From: an uncultured Clostridia bacterium
GTDB lineage: Bacteria; Bacillota; Clostridia; Christensenellales; UBA1242
Length of the DNA stretch: 31,389 nt
Reading direction: 5' to 3'
NCBI GenBank assembly: GCA_948439925.1
Contig: CAOJNR010000001.1
Span: forward strand, 1 to 31,389
Shown here: piece by piece, positions 31,361 to 31,389 of the stretch
Layout of the letters: each line of letters opens with the position of its first letter
How positions within the stretch are numbered: the first letter of the stretch is position 1
The notes under the pieces: generated by a model
Told to the model about the DNA's origin: nothing
Databases searched by the model: none
What the model saw: only the letters and a program-made list of their open reading frames with translations
Translations under genes and position numbers: made by a program

Positions 31361-31389
31361 TGGGGTGTCGCCAAGCGGTAAGGCACAAG
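31361..31389 (+). tRNA. Second tRNA-Gln, cut by the window end
   Basis: The first 26 nt (TGGGGTGTCGCCAAGCGGTA then AGGCA) match the complete tRNA-Gln at 30984. The anticodon lies outside the window; TTG would be expected as the partner isoacceptor. Confidence 0.8.

Overview
The window reads as chromosome from a low-GC, Gram-positive-type anaerobic bacterium (Bacillota, most likely an uncultured Clostridia-like gut lineage). The evidence is the AT-rich sequence with strong AGGAGG ribosome sites, the fused S10-spc-alpha order with adk, map and infA inside it, zinc-type S14, S4, L36 and Adk, a WhiA homologue, and dnaE followed by a phosphofructokinase-like gene. The code is standard: TGA ends recO and whiA. 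The species cannot be named from sequence alone.

Layout. 1-80 is the tail of an unknown gene, followed by a terminator. 161-3027 is a tight accessory operon: alpha/beta hydrolase, metallo-beta-lactamase-fold hydrolase, zinc nucleoside deaminase, ASCH protein and YunG-like protein. A remnant peptide and a short-chain dehydrogenase follow. 4044-4927 holds a 50-aa protein and recO, with a bidirectional terminator facing a leftward coiled-coil gene (5692-5039).

6006-22304 is one long rightward ribosomal superoperon with a consensus promoter and a folded leader of about 210 nt: rpsJ, rplC, rplD, rplW, rplB, rpsS, rplV, rpsC, rplP, rpmC, rpsQ, rplN, rplX, rplE, rpsN, rpsH, rplF, rplR, rpsE, rpmD, rplO, secY, an unknown gene, adk, map, a KOW protein, infA, rpmJ, rpsM, rpsK, rpsD, rpoA, rplQ. 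It supplies the translation machinery, the Sec channel, the RNA polymerase alpha subunit, N-terminal Met removal and nucleotide balance.

22461-30605 holds a NUDIX gene, an unknown 144-aa gene, dtd (D-aminoacyl-tRNA proofreading), a PHP phosphatase, whiA, dnaE (replicative polymerase) and an atypical pfkA-like gene. 30696-31389 is a tRNA cluster (Gly, Arg, His, Gln, and a cut second Gln) interleaved with palindromic repeats.

The most unusual observations: (1) two essential ribosomal genes, rplW and rpsE, each carry an out-of-frame internal gap, estimated at 32 and 16 nt from family alignment. (2) Two adjacent accessory genes carry G9 and G8 tracts; the G8 gene is out of frame, and one more G would restore a full product ending exactly on the next start codon. 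(3) The tRNA promoter is covered by a long near-perfect palindrome. (4) A stem-loop motif recurs after whiA and in the tRNA cluster. (5) The phosphofructokinase-like protein has changed nucleotide-site residues. I found no CRISPR array, transposase or recognisable defence system.
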